NCBI RefSeq assembly: GCF_029433105.1
Contig: NZ_JARNTW010000026.1
Location: 24,396-88,395 of the forward strand
DNA from: Runella sp. MFBS21
Lineage (GTDB): Bacteria; Bacteroidota; Bacteroidia; Cytophagales; Spirosomataceae
Reading direction: 5' to 3'
Length of the DNA stretch: 64,000 nucleotides
The stretch's first letter is position 1, and every line of letters begins with the position of its first letter. Shown piece after piece: positions 1 through 8,575 of the stretch. The notes under the pieces are model-generated. The model was given only the letters and a program-made list of their open reading frames with translations. It was not told where the DNA came from and searched no databases. A program made the position numbers and the translations under genes.

Positions 1-146
1 TTTTCTTTAGCGCCTAGTTTTTTGGGTAGCTCAGCAGAAGCGATTGCTCCTTTGTCGTTTATTTTTTTTCCAAAATACCCTTCTGATTGTGCAAAAACGC
101 CTAATGTAAGTATCGTCATCAAAGACGTTAAGATTACTTTTTTCAT
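1..146 (-). CDS. DUF4920-like exported protein, N-terminal part only
   Basis: Only the first 48 or so codons lie in the window; the gene runs off the left edge. The visible protein begins with a signal peptide (MKKVILTSLMTILTLGVFAQ) and continues with YFGKKINDKGAISSAEL, which matches my recollection of the start of DUF4920 proteins of Bacteroidota (small periplasmic proteins of unknown function with an FG-K-I---AIS pattern). A second in-frame ATG four codons upstream (position 158) is also possible. Family assignment is from memory of the pattern, so moderate confidence; that it is a secreted protein is clear. Confidence 0.6.
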   Translation of the reverse strand, partial: MKKVILTSLMTILTLGVFAQSEGYFGKKINDKGAIASAELPKKLGAKE

Positions 147-209
147 GGTTTTAGTCATTGTGTTTTTACAAAATTAAGAAAAAATAAAGTCTACAAGTAT
201 ACTCATCTA

Positions 210-755
210 TTAAGCGGCTCCCGAGGGATGCTGTTTGCGAAATATAAGGGCTATCAACAATACCGCCATCACAATCAAAAGTAATGTAAAACGGAATTCA
301 TCAAAGATAAAACTTGAAGGTTCAAGCAGATCAATATCGGCTATTTTTTGATCATAGAGCTCTTTACCCCATACTTTGACAGCCTCTTCCTTATTGGTCA
401 GGAGAGATTGGCGAAGGATGTTTTTATAGTGTAAAAGGGAATTTGGGAAAAAATAAAAAAACAAACTCGTAAGGTACCCACAAAACAATGCCCCCGTCAA
501 CCACACTACATACCCAATCGAAATCCCTTCCCACATATGCATATAGCCTTTGCCAATATTTTTTCGATAATACCAACACGCCGCCGCAATCAGAATACTA
601 AAGAATCCAACGTCTAATAATCGGCTAGTGCTAGAAAATTTATCGAGGTTTTGCACTACCAAAAAAAACAAAAAGCAAACCAATCCCGCCACTAGTCCAA
701 ATAAGAGAGGAATCTTGAGTAAAGGTTTGTTGAAAAAGTTAATCACACTTTTCAT
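210..755 (-). CDS. DUF4199 family membrane protein
   Basis: A 181-residue integral membrane protein with about four hydrophobic segments: roughly residues 15-35, 47-62, 78-105 and 155-172. The order of segments and the GYMHMWEGISIGYVVW stretch after the second helix fit the DUF4199 family, found almost only in Bacteroidota and without an assigned function. The loop between helices 3 and 4 is charged and contains the usual helical region. It is followed upstream (to its right) by two perfect DnaA boxes in the 15 bp that separate its start from the end of the dihydroorotase-like gene. Confidence 0.75.
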   Translation of the reverse strand: MKSVINFFNKPLLKIPLLFGLVAGLVCFLFFLVVQNLDKFSSTSRLLDVGFFSILIAAACWYYRKNIGKGYMHMWEGISIGYVVWLTGALFCGYLTSLFFYFFPNSLLHYKNILRQSLLTNKEEAVKVWGKELYDQKIADIDLLEPSSFIFDEFRFTLLLIVMAVLLIALIFRKQHPSGAA

Positions 756-758
756 AAG

Positions 759-779
759 TTATCCACATAGTTATCCACA
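759..779. promoter_or_regulatory. Pair of perfect DnaA boxes
   Basis: Two copies of TTATCCACA lie at 759-767 and 771-779, in the same orientation and 3 bp apart. They occupy the whole gap between the start of the DUF4199 gene and the end of the dihydroorotase-like gene, and the right-hand box contains the latter's stop codon. The candidate oriC is about 22 kb to the right. Two perfect 9-mers this close are unlikely by chance; role (titration or local regulation) is unknown. Confidence 0.6.
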
Positions 780-2042
780 TTTCTCGACCATATTTCGATT
801 TAGCACATACAGCGCTTTGCCTTTTAATGGTTTTCCTAAAAATGGAGTGTTTTTAGATTGGGAACGGGTTTCGGTAAATATCCAATCCAATTCTGGGTCA
901 AAAATCGTCAAATTAGCTTTGTTTCCTTCCACAATACTTACTTCAGGAAGTCTTAAAATCTCACGAGGTTGGTGGGTGAATTTATCCACAATTTGCTCTA
1001 ACTCTACTTTTTGACGATAAGTGTTGAGCAAAGCAAAAGCGGTTTCAAGCCCCGTAATACCAAATTCGGCTAAATCAAATTCTAAGTTTTTTGATTCTTC
1101 ATCTTGGGGATTATGATCCGAAACCACCGCATCAATGGTTCCGTCGGCTAGTCCTTCCCACAGGGCATCTATATCCTGTTGCGCACGGAAAGGCGGGTTG
1201 ACTTTGTAATGTGTATCAAAATCACCTAAAACTGTGTCATCAAACGCAATCTGATGGGCTGCAATATCACATGAGACTGGCAATCCTTTTCTCTTGGCTT
1301 CTCTTATAAGGGCTACTGAATTGGCAGTAGAAATAGTAGAAATATGTAAAATAGGTACATTACTATTGACTCCCACATACTCAAGCAACTTCAAATCTCG
1401 CATAATCGTCAACTCTTCTGCGATAGAAGGGATGCCCCTCAAGCCTAATAAAGTGCTTGATTCGCCTTCGTTCATTTGACCAAAAACGGTTAAGTCATGA
1501 TCTTCGGGGCGATTCATCAATACTCGATTGACTTGCTGTAAGTACTGGAGTGATTTTAAAAATATGTGGGTATTGTACAAAGAATGTATACCGTCTGAAA
1601 AAGCAACAGCCCCCGCATGAGCTAGGTCAATCATTTCGGTAAAGTCTTTACCCTCACAGCTTTTTGTAACCGCTCCAATTGGATGCACATTTACGATTTT
1701 TCCACGTGCTTTGTGCTTTACATATATCAAAGTATCCTTTGAGTCGAGAGCTGGTTTGGTATTTGGCAATATTGCTATCTCCGTAAATCCTCCCGCTTGG
1801 GCTGCGTCACAGGCGCTTGATAAGTCTTCTTTATGCTCATAACCTGGGTCATAAGCCGATACACGCATATCTACCCAGCCTGGTGATATGTGCCAATTGG
1901 ATCCACTTAATATTTCCGCTTCTGCAACTTCCAGAGAATCTTCGATTTGAACGATGTTTCCATTATCAATCAAAATATCCTTGGTTTGCCCATGATAGGG
2001 AGAGCGGCTATCCACTATTTTAACAGAACGAATCAGTAGCAT
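771..2042 (-). CDS. Dihydroorotase-like protein lacking the metal-binding motif
   Basis: 423 residues, the length and overall layout of class I dihydroorotase (pyrimidine synthesis, carbamoyl-aspartate to dihydroorotate): amidohydrolase fold with HISTISTANSV (about 233-243), SDHNP (about 308-312) and the FGITGLETAFAL segment. The key residues are missing. The canonical D-x-H-x-H-x-R metal and substrate motif is DMRVSAY at 58-64, so both histidines and the arginine are replaced. The HCED metal site is NRPED, and the FSDDG motif is FSDGI. This fits the catalytically dead dihydroorotase homologues (PyrC' or PyrX) known in other bacteria to act as structural partners of aspartate carbamoyltransferase. 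A pyrB gene is at 33 kb. Most pipelines would name it pyrC; I infer it is not an active enzyme. Confidence 0.85.
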   Translation of the reverse strand: MLLIRSVKIVDSRSPYHGQTKDILIDNGNIVQIEDSLEVAEAEILSGSNWHISPGWVDMRVSAYDPGYEHKEDLSSACDAAQAGGFTEIAILPNTKPALDSKDTLIYVKHKARGKIVNVHPIGAVTKSCEGKDFTEMIDLAHAGAVAFSDGIHSLYNTHIFLKSLQYLQQVNRVLMNRPEDHDLTVFGQMNEGESSTLLGLRGIPSIAEELTIMRDLKLLEYVGVNSNVPILHISTISTANSVALIREAKRKGLPVSCDIAAHQIAFDDTVLGDFDTHYKVNPPFRAQQDIDALWEGLADGTIDAVVSDHNPQDEESKNLEFDLAEFGITGLETAFALLNTYRQKVELEQIVDKFTHQPREILRLPEVSIVEGNKANLTIFDPELDWIFTETRSQSKNTPFLGKPLKGKALYVLNRNMVEKCG

Positions 2043-2097
2043 AGAGTTCGTTTATCATTACAGTTGCTGTTGTTGTTGTTCCAACAAACAACTTCTT

Positions 2098-2122
2098 CAA
2101 AAAAAAAGCCCCTTTCGGAGCT
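2098..2122 (-). terminator. Rho-independent terminator after gcvH
   Basis: Read on the minus strand, AGCTCC-GAAA-GGGGCT forms a 6 bp stem with one G-U pair and a GAAA tetraloop, followed by a run of U. It begins only a few bases beyond the gcvH stop codon. Confidence 0.7.
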
Positions 2123-2127
2123 TCTAT

Positions 2128-2505
2128 TTATTCGCCAATCAATTCTTTATATGCTTCTACTGAGAGTAAACTTGCAACAGAACCAGTGATTTTGACACGA
2201 ATCATCCAACCTTGTCCATAGGGATCTTCGTTGACTAATTCGGGAGATGACTCCAATTCTTCATTGAATTCTAGGATTTCGCCAGTGACTGGTATAAACA
2301 AGTCTGAAACTGTTTTAACCGCTTCTACGGTTCCAAAAATCTCACCTTCTTCAATGGTTTGACCAACAGTCGTAATGTCGACGTACACAATATCACCCAA
2401 TTCTCTTTGGGCAAAATCTGTAATTCCTACTACGGCAGTATCGTCACCTTCTAGGCGAATCCATTCGTGGTCTTTTGTGTATTTAAGCTCTGCTGGGAAT
2501 GTCAT
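2128..2505 (-). CDS. gcvH: Glycine cleavage system H protein
   Basis: 125 residues, the normal length for the lipoyl carrier of the glycine cleavage complex. It shuttles the aminomethyl group from P protein (GcvP) to T protein (GcvT) in the cytoplasm. The lipoylation site is visible as [14 protein letters not shown], with the modified lysine at residue 64, and the N-terminal KYTKDHEWI segment is typical. It stands alone here with its own terminator; gcvT and gcvP are not in the window. Confidence 0.97.
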   Translation of the reverse strand: MTFPAELKYTKDHEWIRLEGDDTAVVGITDFAQRELGDIVYVDITTVGQTIEEGEIFGTVEAVKTVSDLFIPVTGEILEFNEELESSPELVNEDPYGQGWMIRVKITGSVASLLSVEAYKELIGE

Positions 2506-2692
2506 GGTTTGTTGAGGCTTTATATTTGGGCGTGCAAGATAATACGAAAAGATAAATTATGCGAAATCCCTTTACTACTTTACCTGTTTTTCTAAAATGC
2601 TTTCATTTTCCTAATCTAATCCTAGAGTGCTTTCTTAAGGAGAATCTCGTCATAAAACACTTTTTAACCGATAAGTAAACTCCTAAATCTCT

Positions 2693-4681
2693 ATGAAAAT
2701 TTTACGCCTCTTTTTCCTATTTTTTGTAGTCCTAAAAGCTTCTTCCCAAACCCCTCTGCGGCGCTCTGAGAGTTTTTTTGGTCTTCATTTTGATTTCCAC
2801 GCAGGTCTTAAAGATACGCTTATCGGCAAAACCCTCACCGACAAAATGATTGACTCTCTTCTCAAAAAAGTAAAGCCTGATTTTATTCAAGTAGATTGTA
2901 AAGGACACCCTGGTGTGACGAGCTACCCTACAAAGGTGGGGCATAAACCCAAGCATTTTGAGAAAGATATTTTGAAGCTTTTTAGAGAAGTAACACGCCG
3001 CAATGGAGTAGCATTGTATGTTCATTATTCGGGCGTTTGGGACGATGAAGCTGCTAAAAATCATCCACAGTGGGCTAGAGTTGGCGCAGACGGAAAGGCC
3101 GATTCACAAAAAATATCGTTTTGGGGTGCTTACTCCGACAGCCTTTTGATTCCTCAACTAAAAGAAATCAGCGATTATGGTATAGATGGCGTATGGGTAG
3201 ATGGAGACTGCTGGGCTACCAACCCCGATTATTCGCCCAAAGCGATTGAAGAATTTCGAAATACTACTGGTATTCAAGAGATTCCACGTAAAAAAACAGA
3301 TCCTAATTACGATAAGTGGCTCGAATTTCACCGAGTGGCTTTTCGGCGATATGTGCGTAAATATACCGACGCCCTCCATGCTTATAATCCCAAATTTCAG
3401 GTAGCAAGCAACTGGTCGTTTTCGGCCATGATGCCCGAAAAGGTAGATATCAACGTTGATTTTTTATCTGGCGATACTGAGCCGCTCAACGGAGCCAATC
3501 AATCTGGTTTTCAGGCACGGTGTCTAGCACCGCAAGGCAAACCTTGGGATTTGATGTCGTGGAGTTTTGGGTATGGCTGGGAAGACCAAGTCAAATCTCC
3601 CAAAAATGCCGCCCAACTCTCGCAAGAAGCAGCCCAGGTGATTTCGATGGGGGGTGGTTATCAGGCTTATTGGACTCAAAACCACGATGGTAGTCTTCCC
3701 ACTTATGCTTATGGAACCATGGCTGACTTGGCTAAATTTTGCCGTCAGCGGCAACCGTTTTGTCAAAATACCAAGCCTGTACCACAAGTCGCTATCTTGT
3801 ATTCCAACGAAGGCTATAAAAGCGAAATCACCACTGTCTACAATACAGGCGACCGCAAACTAGAGCCCATGATTGGAGTCCTTAATGCGCTTTTGTATAG
3901 TCAGTTTTCGACCGAAATATTACAAGAACATCATCTCAAAGGACATACCAGAGAATATCCACTTATTGTGATTCCTGAGTGGAAAACAATAAATACTGAC
4001 CTCCATAAAGAACTGATTGAATATGTTCAACAAGGCGGAAATCTACTGGTGATTGGGGCTCAAACAGTCAAAATGTTTGAATCACAATTGGGCGTTCGCT
4101 TAAACCCGACGACTCAAGTGATTCCGAATTGGGGCTTCGGCAATTTGCTCACCGGGACAAAAGCTACTTTTCAGCCCTTTGAGCCACTTCCTAGCACTCA
4201 GACCTTTGGTCAGTGGTTTTCGCAGGGAGATACTCGGTATAACGAAGGTCCTATTGCGTCGATTGCTTCTTTTGGAAAAGGTAAAATAGGAGCTATTTAT
4301 TTTAATTTGGGGGAACAACACTTCAAACGCGAAACCTATATTGGACGAGATTTTTTGAGACAAATGGCTCATCAACTTTTCCAACCCAAGATAACTGTGA
4401 GCGGCTCTAAATTTGTAAATGTGGCATTGAATCAAAAAAATGGAACGCTTTATGCCAATCTCATCAATATGGCAGGCAACCATGCCAACAAAGCAATCCA
4501 TGCTAGTGACGACATACCGCCTTTGTCTAATCTGAAAGTTATGGTTAAATCCTCCCAGCGCCCCCAAAAGGTAGTGCTCCAGCCAGAAAATAAGCCCCTA
4601 GACTTTGCGTATAAAAATGGAGAGGTAGTCTTTATAATAAGTAAATTAAATATTCACTCGATAGTCGAAATCAAACTATGA
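2693..4681 (+). CDS. Secreted glycoside hydrolase-like protein (fucosidase/GHL type)
   Basis: 662 residues with a signal peptide (1-19, ending near ASSQ). Residues about 30-330 look like a TIM-barrel glycosidase domain: VKPDFIQVDCKGHPG, then VALYVHYSGVWDDE, DGVWVDGDCWA and FLSGDTEP, each at a position where alpha-L-fucosidase-like (GH29-related or GHL) barrels have strand ends and acidic residues. Residues about 370-570 resemble the glutamine-amidotransferase-like trimerisation domain of beta-galactosidases (PLIVIPEWKTIN, GGNLLVIGAQ). Substrate cannot be told. The last codons overlap the next gene by ATGA, so the two are translationally coupled, an odd pairing of a polysaccharide enzyme with a membrane cytochrome. 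Confidence 0.65.
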   Translation: MKILRLFFLFFVVLKASSQTPLRRSESFFGLHFDFHAGLKDTLIGKTLTDKMIDSLLKKVKPDFIQVDCKGHPGVTSYPTKVGHKPKHFEKDILKLFREVTRRNGVALYVHYSGVWDDEAAKNHPQWARVGADGKADSQKISFWGAYSDSLLIPQLKEISDYGIDGVWVDGDCWATNPDYSPKAIEEFRNTTGIQEIPRKKTDPNYDKWLEFHRVAFRRYVRKYTDALHAYNPKFQVASNWSFSAMMPEKVDINVDFLSGDTEPLNGANQSGFQARCLAPQGKPWDLMSWSFGYGWEDQVKSPKNAAQLSQEAAQVISMGGGYQAYWTQNHDGSLPTYAYGTMADLAKFCRQRQPFCQNTKPVPQVAILYSNEGYKSEITTVYNTGDRKLEPMIGVLNALLYSQFSTEILQEHHLKGHTREYPLIVIPEWKTINTDLHKELIEYVQQGGNLLVIGAQTVKMFESQLGVRLNPTTQVIPNWGFGNLLTGTKATFQPFEPLPSTQTFGQWFSQGDTRYNEGPIASIASFGKGKIGAIYFNLGEQHFKRETYIGRDFLRQMAHQLFQPKITVSGSKFVNVALNQKNGTLYANLINMAGNHANKAIHASDDIPPLSNLKVMVKSSQRPQKVVLQPENKPLDFAYKNGEVVFIISKLNIHSIVEIKL

Positions 4682-6192
4682 TTTTGTTGCAAGCTTTTTC
4701 TGATTGGGCGGCGTTTTTTGGGCGATTTCACCCCGTTTTAGTTCATTTACCCATTGGTTTTTTGATTTTAGCAGTATTGCTCGAAATAGGTCGATTGACC
4801 CATAAAATTGATGTAAAAGAATCTACAGTTTCATTTGTTTTGTTTTGGTCAGCTATTGGAGCTACCCTTTCTTGTATCGCAGGTTATTTGCTTTCATTGG
4901 GTGGAGGTTATGAAGAAAGCCTTTTAAATGAACATCAATGGCAAGGGATTTGGGTGGCAGTAGCTTCATGGATAGCATGGGCATCTAAAGCCGATTTTTT
5001 TGTCAACAAAATCCCTTTTGGAAGTCTTCTGTATTTACCTGCATTGGCCATTGGAAGCTTCTTTACACTTTCTGCGGGGCATCATGGTGGCTCCCTTACC
5101 CATGGCGAAGGTTTTTTGACCCAAGAAACCCCCGAACCTTTCAGAGGATGGCTTGGCATGGAACCTAAACCAGAAAAAGGAACCGACGAAATCAAACCCA
5201 TTGCTGATATAAACAATGCTATGGTATTTCAAGATGTGGTTAATCCTATTCTGAAGGCTCGTTGTGTTCAATGTCACAATGCCTCCAAATCAAAAGGAGA
5301 TTTGCGCATGGATGGTATTGAATTCCTGAAAAAAGGCGGAGAAAATGGTCCTATCATTGTGAATGGCAAAGGCCAAGAAAGTGAGCTAATCAAACGCTGT
5401 CTTTTGCCGCTTGAAGACGACAACCACATGCCCCCCAAAGGAAAAACGCAGCTGAACGATACCCAAATAGCCATTTTGTCGTGGTGGATAGACCAAGGAG
5501 CGCCCTTTGACAAAAAAGTAGCCGACTTAAAAACACCAGATGATATAAAACCTGCCCTAGCTTCGTTGAGTACAGGAGCTACTTCTACCGCATCTAGCTC
5601 TTCAGCAAGCGGCCCAGCTCCTGAGTCTCCCGTTTTTTCGGCTAAAATACCAGCAGGGGATCCTAAGGCTATAGAAGCCTTAAAAAAAGTAGGGTTATTG
5701 GTGATTCCTGTTGCTAGTGAAAGCAATCTATTGGAAGTAAACGCCGTCAATGTAAACTCTCTTACCGACGCCCAAATCGCACTTCTTGAACCCCTCAAAG
5801 AGCAAATCGTTTGGTTAAAACTGGGTGATACCAAAATCACCGACCAAGCTGCCGCTACTTTTGCCAAACTAAAAAACTTACAAAAACTTAATTTAGAAAA
5901 TACGGCTGTTAGCGATGCGACCCTTCGCCAAATCAAGATGTTGCCTTATCTTGAATATCTCAACCTTGTAAATACCCAAGTGACCGATGCTGGCCTTAAA
6001 GAACTCAGCTCTCTACCAAACTTGCGTAGCCTTCACTTATGGCAATCAAAAGCTACAGAGGCAGGGGTAGCCGTATTAAAACAAACCAAACCTAATATTG
6101 ACATCACTGTGGGTATCACACAGCAACAGATGGCCGAGTTTATCAAGGCAGGTGAAGCAGCACAAAAAGCAGAAGAGGCCAAGAAAAAATAA
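4678..6192 (+). CDS. Membrane DUF2231 / c-type cytochrome / leucine-rich repeat protein
   Basis: 504 residues in three parts. Residues 1-150 hold four hydrophobic segments and the RFHPVLVHLPIGFL start of DUF2231. Residues about 180-285 are a planctomycete-type cytochrome c domain with a single haem motif CVQCH (196-200) and a downstream HMPPKGK segment, whose Met could be the axial ligand. After a low-complexity Ser/Ala linker (about 300-320), residues about 340-475 contain leucine-rich repeats (LKNLQKLNLENTAV, LPYLEYLNLVNTQVTDAGLKEL). The protein is probably inner-membrane anchored with the haem and LRR outside. It is coupled to the glycosidase-like gene by a 4 bp overlap. Such domain mixes are seen in Planctomycetes and Bacteroidota; the role is unknown. 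Confidence 0.75.
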   Translation: MILLQAFSDWAAFFGRFHPVLVHLPIGFLILAVLLEIGRLTHKIDVKESTVSFVLFWSAIGATLSCIAGYLLSLGGGYEESLLNEHQWQGIWVAVASWIAWASKADFFVNKIPFGSLLYLPALAIGSFFTLSAGHHGGSLTHGEGFLTQETPEPFRGWLGMEPKPEKGTDEIKPIADINNAMVFQDVVNPILKARCVQCHNASKSKGDLRMDGIEFLKKGGENGPIIVNGKGQESELIKRCLLPLEDDNHMPPKGKTQLNDTQIAILSWWIDQGAPFDKKVADLKTPDDIKPALASLSTGATSTASSSSASGPAPESPVFSAKIPAGDPKAIEALKKVGLLVIPVASESNLLEVNAVNVNSLTDAQIALLEPLKEQIVWLKLGDTKITDQAAATFAKLKNLQKLNLENTAVSDATLRQIKMLPYLEYLNLVNTQVTDAGLKELSSLPNLRSLHLWQSKATEAGVAVLKQTKPNIDITVGITQQQMAEFIKAGEAAQKAEEAKKK

Positions 6193-6193
6193 T

Positions 6194-6961
6194 TCAGTCT
6201 TCCAAAATAGCAACTACACGGGCGGGGGCAGCTGATGCCCCCACAATTTTTAGTGGAAATACACAAATTTTAAACCCAAAAGGTGGTAATTGATCAAGAT
6301 TGACAAGCTGCTCAATATGACAGTATTCTTTGTCTCTCCCTACCAAATGAGCTTGCCAAAACAATTCCGAATCATTTGTTTCTTTGGCTTTCTGAATCAT
6401 GTAGCGCATCGGCAAATCCCACCCCCATTGATCTATACCCATTACCTTAATCCCTTGATCAATAAGCCATTCGGTGGCTTCTTTACTCATACCCGTTCCT
6501 ACATCTGCAAATTGCTTTGTTCCGTTGTATTTATCCCTTCCTGTCTTGATAAGCACAATCATACCTTCTTTTAAAGAGATACCTATTTTAACTAAATCTT
6601 GCCTGATATCATCCACCGTAATAACCTCAAAGTCAGCCTTGTGACTCATATCTACTACCACACCGTCTCCATAGCACCATTCTAGCGGAATCTCATCAAT
6701 GGTTTTGGCAGGTTTGCCCGCTACCGTCGGATAATAATGCCAAGGAGCATCAATATGTGTAGTAGCATGAACCCCCATATGCTTGATAGTATCATCAGCC
6801 CAACCCTCAAAGCCTTTGGGGTATAAGCGAAAAGGTAGACCCAAAAAACGAATCAACCACTTTGCCGCTCGATGAGGTTTATGTTTTATTTTTACTCTCA
6901 TAAACCATGGGTCTTGTTGGTTATAACGAATAGGTTTAGATAAATCAATAATTTTTGTCAT
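6194..6961 (-). CDS. Cyclase family metal-dependent hydrolase
   Basis: 255 residues of the cyclase family that includes bacterial arylformamidase (kynurenine formamidase). The metal-binding signature H-x-x-T-H-x-D-x-P-x-H is present as HATTHIDAPWH at 65-75, with Thr where Gly is usual at the third position. The start MTKIIDLSKPI is typical. Substrate is not determinable from sequence; no tryptophan degradation genes are nearby. Transcribed toward the cytochrome/LRR gene, with only one base between the stop codons. The long inverted repeat at 7012-7059 lies upstream. Confidence 0.85.
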   Translation of the reverse strand: MTKIIDLSKPIRYNQQDPWFMRVKIKHKPHRAAKWLIRFLGLPFRLYPKGFEGWADDTIKHMGVHATTHIDAPWHYYPTVAGKPAKTIDEIPLEWCYGDGVVVDMSHKADFEVITVDDIRQDLVKIGISLKEGMIVLIKTGRDKYNGTKQFADVGTGMSKEATEWLIDQGIKVMGIDQWGWDLPMRYMIQKAKETNDSELFWQAHLVGRDKEYCHIEQLVNLDQLPPFGFKICVFPLKIVGASAAPARVVAILED

Positions 6962-7011
6962 AGCTTTTCAAAAAAATATTATCCCTTATTTCCCATTTCA
7001 TATTTTTACGT

Positions 7012-7059
7012 TTATGAGTTTATTAGGTGGCAGTAAAGTGCCTAACAATAAACTCATAA
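7012..7059. repeat. Long imperfect inverted repeat (hairpin) between divergent genes
   Basis: TTATGAGTTTATT (7012-7024) is matched by its exact reverse complement at 7047-7059. An inner TTAGG/CCTAA pairing continues the stem after a 3 nt bulge. Neither side has the U-run of a terminator. It lies in the 240 bp gap between the divergent cyclase gene and murD, so it may be an operator, an RNA leader structure for the cell wall cluster, or a remnant small element. Confidence 0.6.
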
Positions 7060-7201
7060 GCTCAAAAACAGCACTATTATATTAAACATATTTCTTTAAT
7101 TATATACCTTTAGAGCTTTTCATTTCTTTGCAATTTCTTCTAAAAAAGCCTTATTTTGGCTGTAAGTTTCTTTTTCTGCTTTTACCCCATATATAATAAA
7201 A

Positions 7202-8554
7202 ATGTCTATAAGTGCCTTCAAAATCGTCGTATTAGGCGGAGGTGAAAGTGGCGTAGGTGCTGCTTTATTGGCGAAAGCCAAAGGATTTGATGTTTTTCTT
7301 TCGGATAAAGGCGTTTTATCAGACGATTATAGGGCTATTCTTCATTCCAATCAGATTTCTTTTGAAGAAGGTCAGCACGACATACAACGCATACTTGCTG
7401 CTGATGAAATTATCAAAAGCCCTGGTATCCCCGACAAAGTACCTTTGATACAGCAACTGCTCGCGCAGGGAACACCCATTATTTCTGAAATAGAATTTGC
7501 GGCTCGCTATACAAAAGCAAAGACAATCGCAATCACTGGCAGCAACGGAAAAACTACCACTACCCTTCTTACTTATCATTTACTGAAATCTGCCGGAATC
7601 AATGTAGGACTGGCAGGTAATATCGGAGAGAGTTTTGCAAAACAAGTCATTGACGACAAATTTGATTGGTTTGTGCTGGAACTCAGCAGTTTTCAGCTCG
7701 ACAACATGTTTAATTTTAAAGCGGATGTGGGTATTTTGTTAAACATCACACCCGATCATCTTGACCGCTATGAGTATTCTTTCCAAAACTATATCAATTC
7801 CAAATTTCGTCTGTTGCAAAATATGCAACCTCAAGATGACTTCATTTATTTTATAGACAATGAGGCTATCACCAAAGAGCTTCAACACAAACATTTCAAT
7901 GTCAACCACTTACCAATTTCTTTCTTAAAAAAGGAAACTAATGGTGGATTTTTTAGCAATGGGGTATTGGAAGTAATGTATCATACTCGTACTTTTGACA
8001 TAAGAGCAGATGAGCTTCCCATCAAAGGTCCTCACAATGCTATCAATGCAATGGCAGCTACCTTGGCAGCGATGGCAGTGGGATTGAGTGATGAACAAAT
8101 AAAACACGGATTATTGAGTTTTCGAAATGCGGCTCACCGGCTGGAGCCGATTGCAAATATCAATAATGTTTTATTTGTTAATGATTCAAAAGCCACCAAT
8201 GTTGATTCGGTGTTCTATGCTCTCAACAGTTACGATACCCCAATCATATGGATAGCTGGCGGAATCGACAAAGGCAACGACTATACCCAAGTCGAGGCTT
8301 TGGCCCGTCAAAAAGTAAAAGCCCTTATCTGTCTGGGCAAAGAAAATAGCAAACTTCTCTCGTTTTTTACCCCTATCGTTCCATTTGTTATTGAGACACA
8401 GGACGTTAAGGAGGCAGTACAACACGCTTTGTCATTAGCCACTGCTGGTGATGTGGTGTTGCTCTCACCTGCTTGTGCCAGTTTTGACTTGTTCAAAAAC
8501 TATGAAGACCGCGGCGAACAATTCAAAGCGGCTGTGATGAGTTTTGTACCCTAA
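7202..8554 (+). CDS. murD: UDP-N-acetylmuramoyl-L-alanine--D-glutamate ligase
   Basis: 450 residues. Cytoplasmic peptidoglycan precursor enzyme that adds D-Glu to UDP-MurNAc-L-Ala using ATP. The N-terminal UDP-binding Rossmann part has GGGESGVG (12-19). The Mur ligase P-loop GSNGKTTTT is at 113-121; NITPDHLDRY and AHRLE with the following NDSKATN segment are diagnostic of MurD. First gene of a tight plus-strand run through ftsZ; ftsW begins 21 bp after it. Confidence 0.97.
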   Translation: MSISAFKIVVLGGGESGVGAALLAKAKGFDVFLSDKGVLSDDYRAILHSNQISFEEGQHDIQRILAADEIIKSPGIPDKVPLIQQLLAQGTPIISEIEFAARYTKAKTIAITGSNGKTTTTLLTYHLLKSAGINVGLAGNIGESFAKQVIDDKFDWFVLELSSFQLDNMFNFKADVGILLNITPDHLDRYEYSFQNYINSKFRLLQNMQPQDDFIYFIDNEAITKELQHKHFNVNHLPISFLKKETNGGFFSNGVLEVMYHTRTFDIRADELPIKGPHNAINAMAATLAAMAVGLSDEQIKHGLLSFRNAAHRLEPIANINNVLFVNDSKATNVDSVFYALNSYDTPIIWIAGGIDKGNDYTQVEALARQKVKALICLGKENSKLLSFFTPIVPFVIETQDVKEAVQHALSLATAGDVVLLSPACASFDLFKNYEDRGEQFKAAVMSFVP

Positions 8555-8575
8555 TCCATAAAAACGAATATAGAG

